Origin: an uncultured Kordiimonas sp.
GTDB lineage: Bacteria > Pseudomonadota > Alphaproteobacteria > Sphingomonadales > Kordiimonadaceae
NCBI GenBank assembly: GCA_947500295.1
Contig: CANMRM010000001.1
Coordinates: 1,116,001 to 1,180,000 of the forward strand
Direction of reading: 5' to 3'
Length of the DNA stretch: 64,000 bases
This document shows positions 62,403 to 64,000 of this stretch, piece by piece. Each line of letters begins with the position of its first letter. Position 1 is the first letter of the stretch. Below the pieces are notes generated by a model, which saw nothing but the letters and a program-made list of their open reading frames with translations, searched no databases and was not told the origin of the DNA. Position numbers and translations under genes: made by a program.

Positions 62403-63674
62403 ATGGTTGATTGCAAAAGCAGTGTTATTGTCATTGGCGGCGGGGTGGTCGGTGTGTCGACCTTTTATCAATTGTCTCGGTTAGGCTTGTCCCCAGTTCT
62501 CCTCGACGCGTCTCACGATTTGGCGGCAGGAACCAGTTTTGCAAACGGGGGTTTGTTGACGCCGTCCATGCCAGAGCCCTGGAACGGGCCCGGCGTTGGC
62601 GGGCATTTGTTTTCATCCCTCTTTGACGCCAAATCACCAATGAAGGTGCGTCTTTGGTCATTGCCGTCGATGGTTCCTTGGGGCCTTAGGTTCTTGAAAC
62701 ACTCGTCGAGAAGAAGGCACCAGTATGCAGTGGTCGCCAACTTCAAGCTCGCACATAGATCAGCGTGCATCACTCATGACGTGGTGCGGGAGCATGGCAT
62801 GGGGTGCGATATGCGCGCTTCTGGCACCATCAAGACTTTCTCGTCAACGAACGCAATGCACGCAGCGCTGCAAAATGCAGAAGCTTTGAACAAGCTCGGA
62901 CTGGAGTATGAGCCGCTCTCAGCGCAAGGGGCCATTGGTCTGGAACCAGAGCTTGCCGCGATACAGGGCAGGGTATCAGGTGCGATATACTATAAGGAAG
63001 ACAGCGTGGGTGACGCCCGAAAATTTACGCATGCGCTTTCCGACATTGCCGTCAGGTTTGGCGGTACCATTCAGAAAGCAACAAGAGTTAACAATATTGA
63101 GGTTAGGCAGGGAGCGGTTGTTGGCGTTGCGACAGCTGAGGGTTTTTTGGAAGCAACGGATGTAATCGTTGCAGCTGGCAACGCGTCGCCTTCTCTCGTT
63201 CGCCCTCATGGTGTTCGCATACATATGAAACCGGCGAAAGGATACTCAATCACGCTGAGTATGAAGAATTGGACGTCGAGGCCCAAGATTCCCGTGATTG
63301 ACGACGAAATGCATGCGGCAGTGACGCCTATTGGTGACAGACTGAGAATTGCCGGCACGGCTGAGTTTGTGGGCAACAATTTGAAACTGGATACTCGACG
63401 GGTGGAAAACCTGCACGGCGTTTTTGCAAACGTTTATCCCAGATTGGCTTCGCAATCAGATCGCGCCGACAGCTTGGCATGGACGGGGCTTCGCCCCATG
63501 AGCGCGGATGGCCTGCCGTATGTTGGGCCGGCAGGCCCTCGGGGGCTATGGGTCAACACCGGCCATGGACATCTTGGCTGGACCATGGCCATGGGATCCG
63601 CAGAAATGATGGCAAGTATGTTGATGGGGGAGACCCCTGAAGTTAATCCCGCCCCATATAGAGTTGCCCGCTAA
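62403..63674 (+). CDS. D-amino-acid dehydrogenase, DadA-like
   Basis: 423-residue FAD-dependent oxidoreductase with the N-terminal dinucleotide fold VIVIGGGVVGVSTFYQL and a central substrate domain. The C-terminal segment with WTGLRPMSADGLPYVGP and VNTGHGHLGWTMAMGSAEM is shared by DadA enzymes. It oxidises D-amino acids to 2-iminoacids and passes electrons to the membrane chain. The ATG at 62403 has GAAGG nine bases upstream; ATG 62337 lacks one. The gene is divergent from the serine hydrolase; the AT-rich 245 bases between should carry both promoters. No motif could be fixed there. Confidence 0.9.
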   Translation: MVDCKSSVIVIGGGVVGVSTFYQLSRLGLSPVLLDASHDLAAGTSFANGGLLTPSMPEPWNGPGVGGHLFSSLFDAKSPMKVRLWSLPSMVPWGLRFLKHSSRRRHQYAVVANFKLAHRSACITHDVVREHGMGCDMRASGTIKTFSSTNAMHAALQNAEALNKLGLEYEPLSAQGAIGLEPELAAIQGRVSGAIYYKEDSVGDARKFTHALSDIAVRFGGTIQKATRVNNIEVRQGAVVGVATAEGFLEATDVIVAAGNASPSLVRPHGVRIHMKPAKGYSITLSMKNWTSRPKIPVIDDEMHAAVTPIGDRLRIAGTAEFVGNNLKLDTRRVENLHGVFANVYPRLASQSDRADSLAWTGLRPMSADGLPYVGPAGPRGLWVNTGHGHLGWTMAMGSAEMMASMLMGETPEVNPAPYRVAR

Positions 63675-63807
63675 AAACAATTGACTGGCTAACGGTTTGC
63701 TGGGCGACCGGGTACTTGTTTCGGGGCTTGCCATCTCAGGACAGGCCAAAAAAGCCGGGCGACGAACGCCGTAGCAATAAAGAAATCAAACGGAAAGGGA
63801 GGTTGAA

Positions 63808-64000
63808 ATGACGATTGAGCGAATGCACCCAAATGGTATGTTTTCAAAGATCGTGATTCATAGCGGGATCGTCTATTCCGCAGGTATCGTTTCAGAACAA
63901 TGGAGCGGTGACATTCGTTTCCAGACTTTGTCTATTTTTGACCAGATAGACAGCCTGTTGGCAGATGCGGGAACCAACAAAGCACGGCTCCTTTCAACCA
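63808..64000 (+). CDS. RidA/YjgF family protein, 3'-truncated by window edge
   Basis: N-terminal 64 residues of a RidA-family imine deaminase (IERMHPNGMFSKIVIHSGIV, AGIVSEQWSGDIRFQT, DSLLADAGTNKARLL), with the usual first strand and helix. The strong ribosome site AAAGGGAGG lies just upstream of the ATG. RidA hydrolyses reactive enamine or imine products to keto acids. Its place 133 bases after the D-amino-acid dehydrogenase gene fits clearance of the iminoacid that enzyme makes. The catalytic arginine lies outside the window. Confidence 0.88.
   Translation, partial: MTIERMHPNGMFSKIVIHSGIVYSAGIVSEQWSGDIRFQTLSIFDQIDSLLADAGTNKARLLST

Noticed and set aside
1-64000. CRISPR arrays, rRNA genes, phage or plasmid replication modules
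   Set aside because: No regularly spaced repeats, rRNA-like sequence, integrase, terminase, capsid or replication protein was found in either strand.

Overview
The window is a 64 kb piece of chromosome from a Gram-negative alphaproteobacterium. Evidence is the outer-membrane barrels, a Tat substrate, UbiD, TldE/PmbA, a DUF2946 protein and an EPS-associated MarR regulator. The mix of families would fit a marine order such as Kordiimonadales, but that placement is inference. There is no phage, plasmid or CRISPR signature.

Region 1 (1-18.8 kb) is core-like. It holds the 3' part of xseA, an M23 peptidase, a TorF-type barrel, a periplasmic-TPR histidine kinase, a CysQ-like phosphatase, TldE/PmbA, a Met-rich barrel beside a DUF2946 protein, two metallo-beta-lactamase-fold hydrolases, a TIR-TM-TPR protein, UbiD, a secreted chorismate mutase, an M20 amidohydrolase and a haloalkane dehalogenase with the full HLD-I catalytic set. 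It ends at tRNA-Ser(GCT) with its own terminator.

Region 2 (19-43.7 kb) is a surface-polysaccharide island directly after the tRNA. Its left part (minus strand) encodes glycosyltransferases, a Wzy-like polymerase, a Wzx flippase, AsnB, a sulfotransferase, FdtA/FdtB for dTDP-Fuc3N, a GNAT transferase, TviB (UDP-GlcNAc 6-dehydrogenase) and the EPS MarR regulator. The right part (plus strand) is visibly AT-richer. It has a NusG/RfaH-like antiterminator, then PglC, PglD, PglE and PglF homologues (UDP-diNAc-bacillosamine pathway) and an O-antigen ligase/polymerase. The island is full of decaying genes: wecC, IS66 tnpC, an rmlB-rmlA deletion junction, wbpP/tviC, a UDP-glucuronate epimerase, an IS3-type transposase, and a pglD split by a one-base frameshift.

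Region 3 (43.7-55.3 kb) has an FtsX/LolD-type ABC exporter divergent from an OmpR-type two-component system, with direct-repeat operators between them. After it come an XRE regulator, a cupin, a SnoaL-like protein, two alpha/beta hydrolases and a TolB-like propeller.

Region 4 (55.3-64 kb) looks like a D-amino-acid salvage locus: alpha/beta hydrolase, DUF1611/DgcN protein, YkvI-type transporter, D-aminoacylase-like amidohydrolase and a membrane-anchored serine hydrolase on the minus strand, divergent from a DadA-like D-amino-acid dehydrogenase and RidA. The transporter has no ATG, GTG or TTG upstream of its conserved N-terminus. Together the genes could deacylate, import, acetylate or oxidise D-amino acids and clear the imine product.
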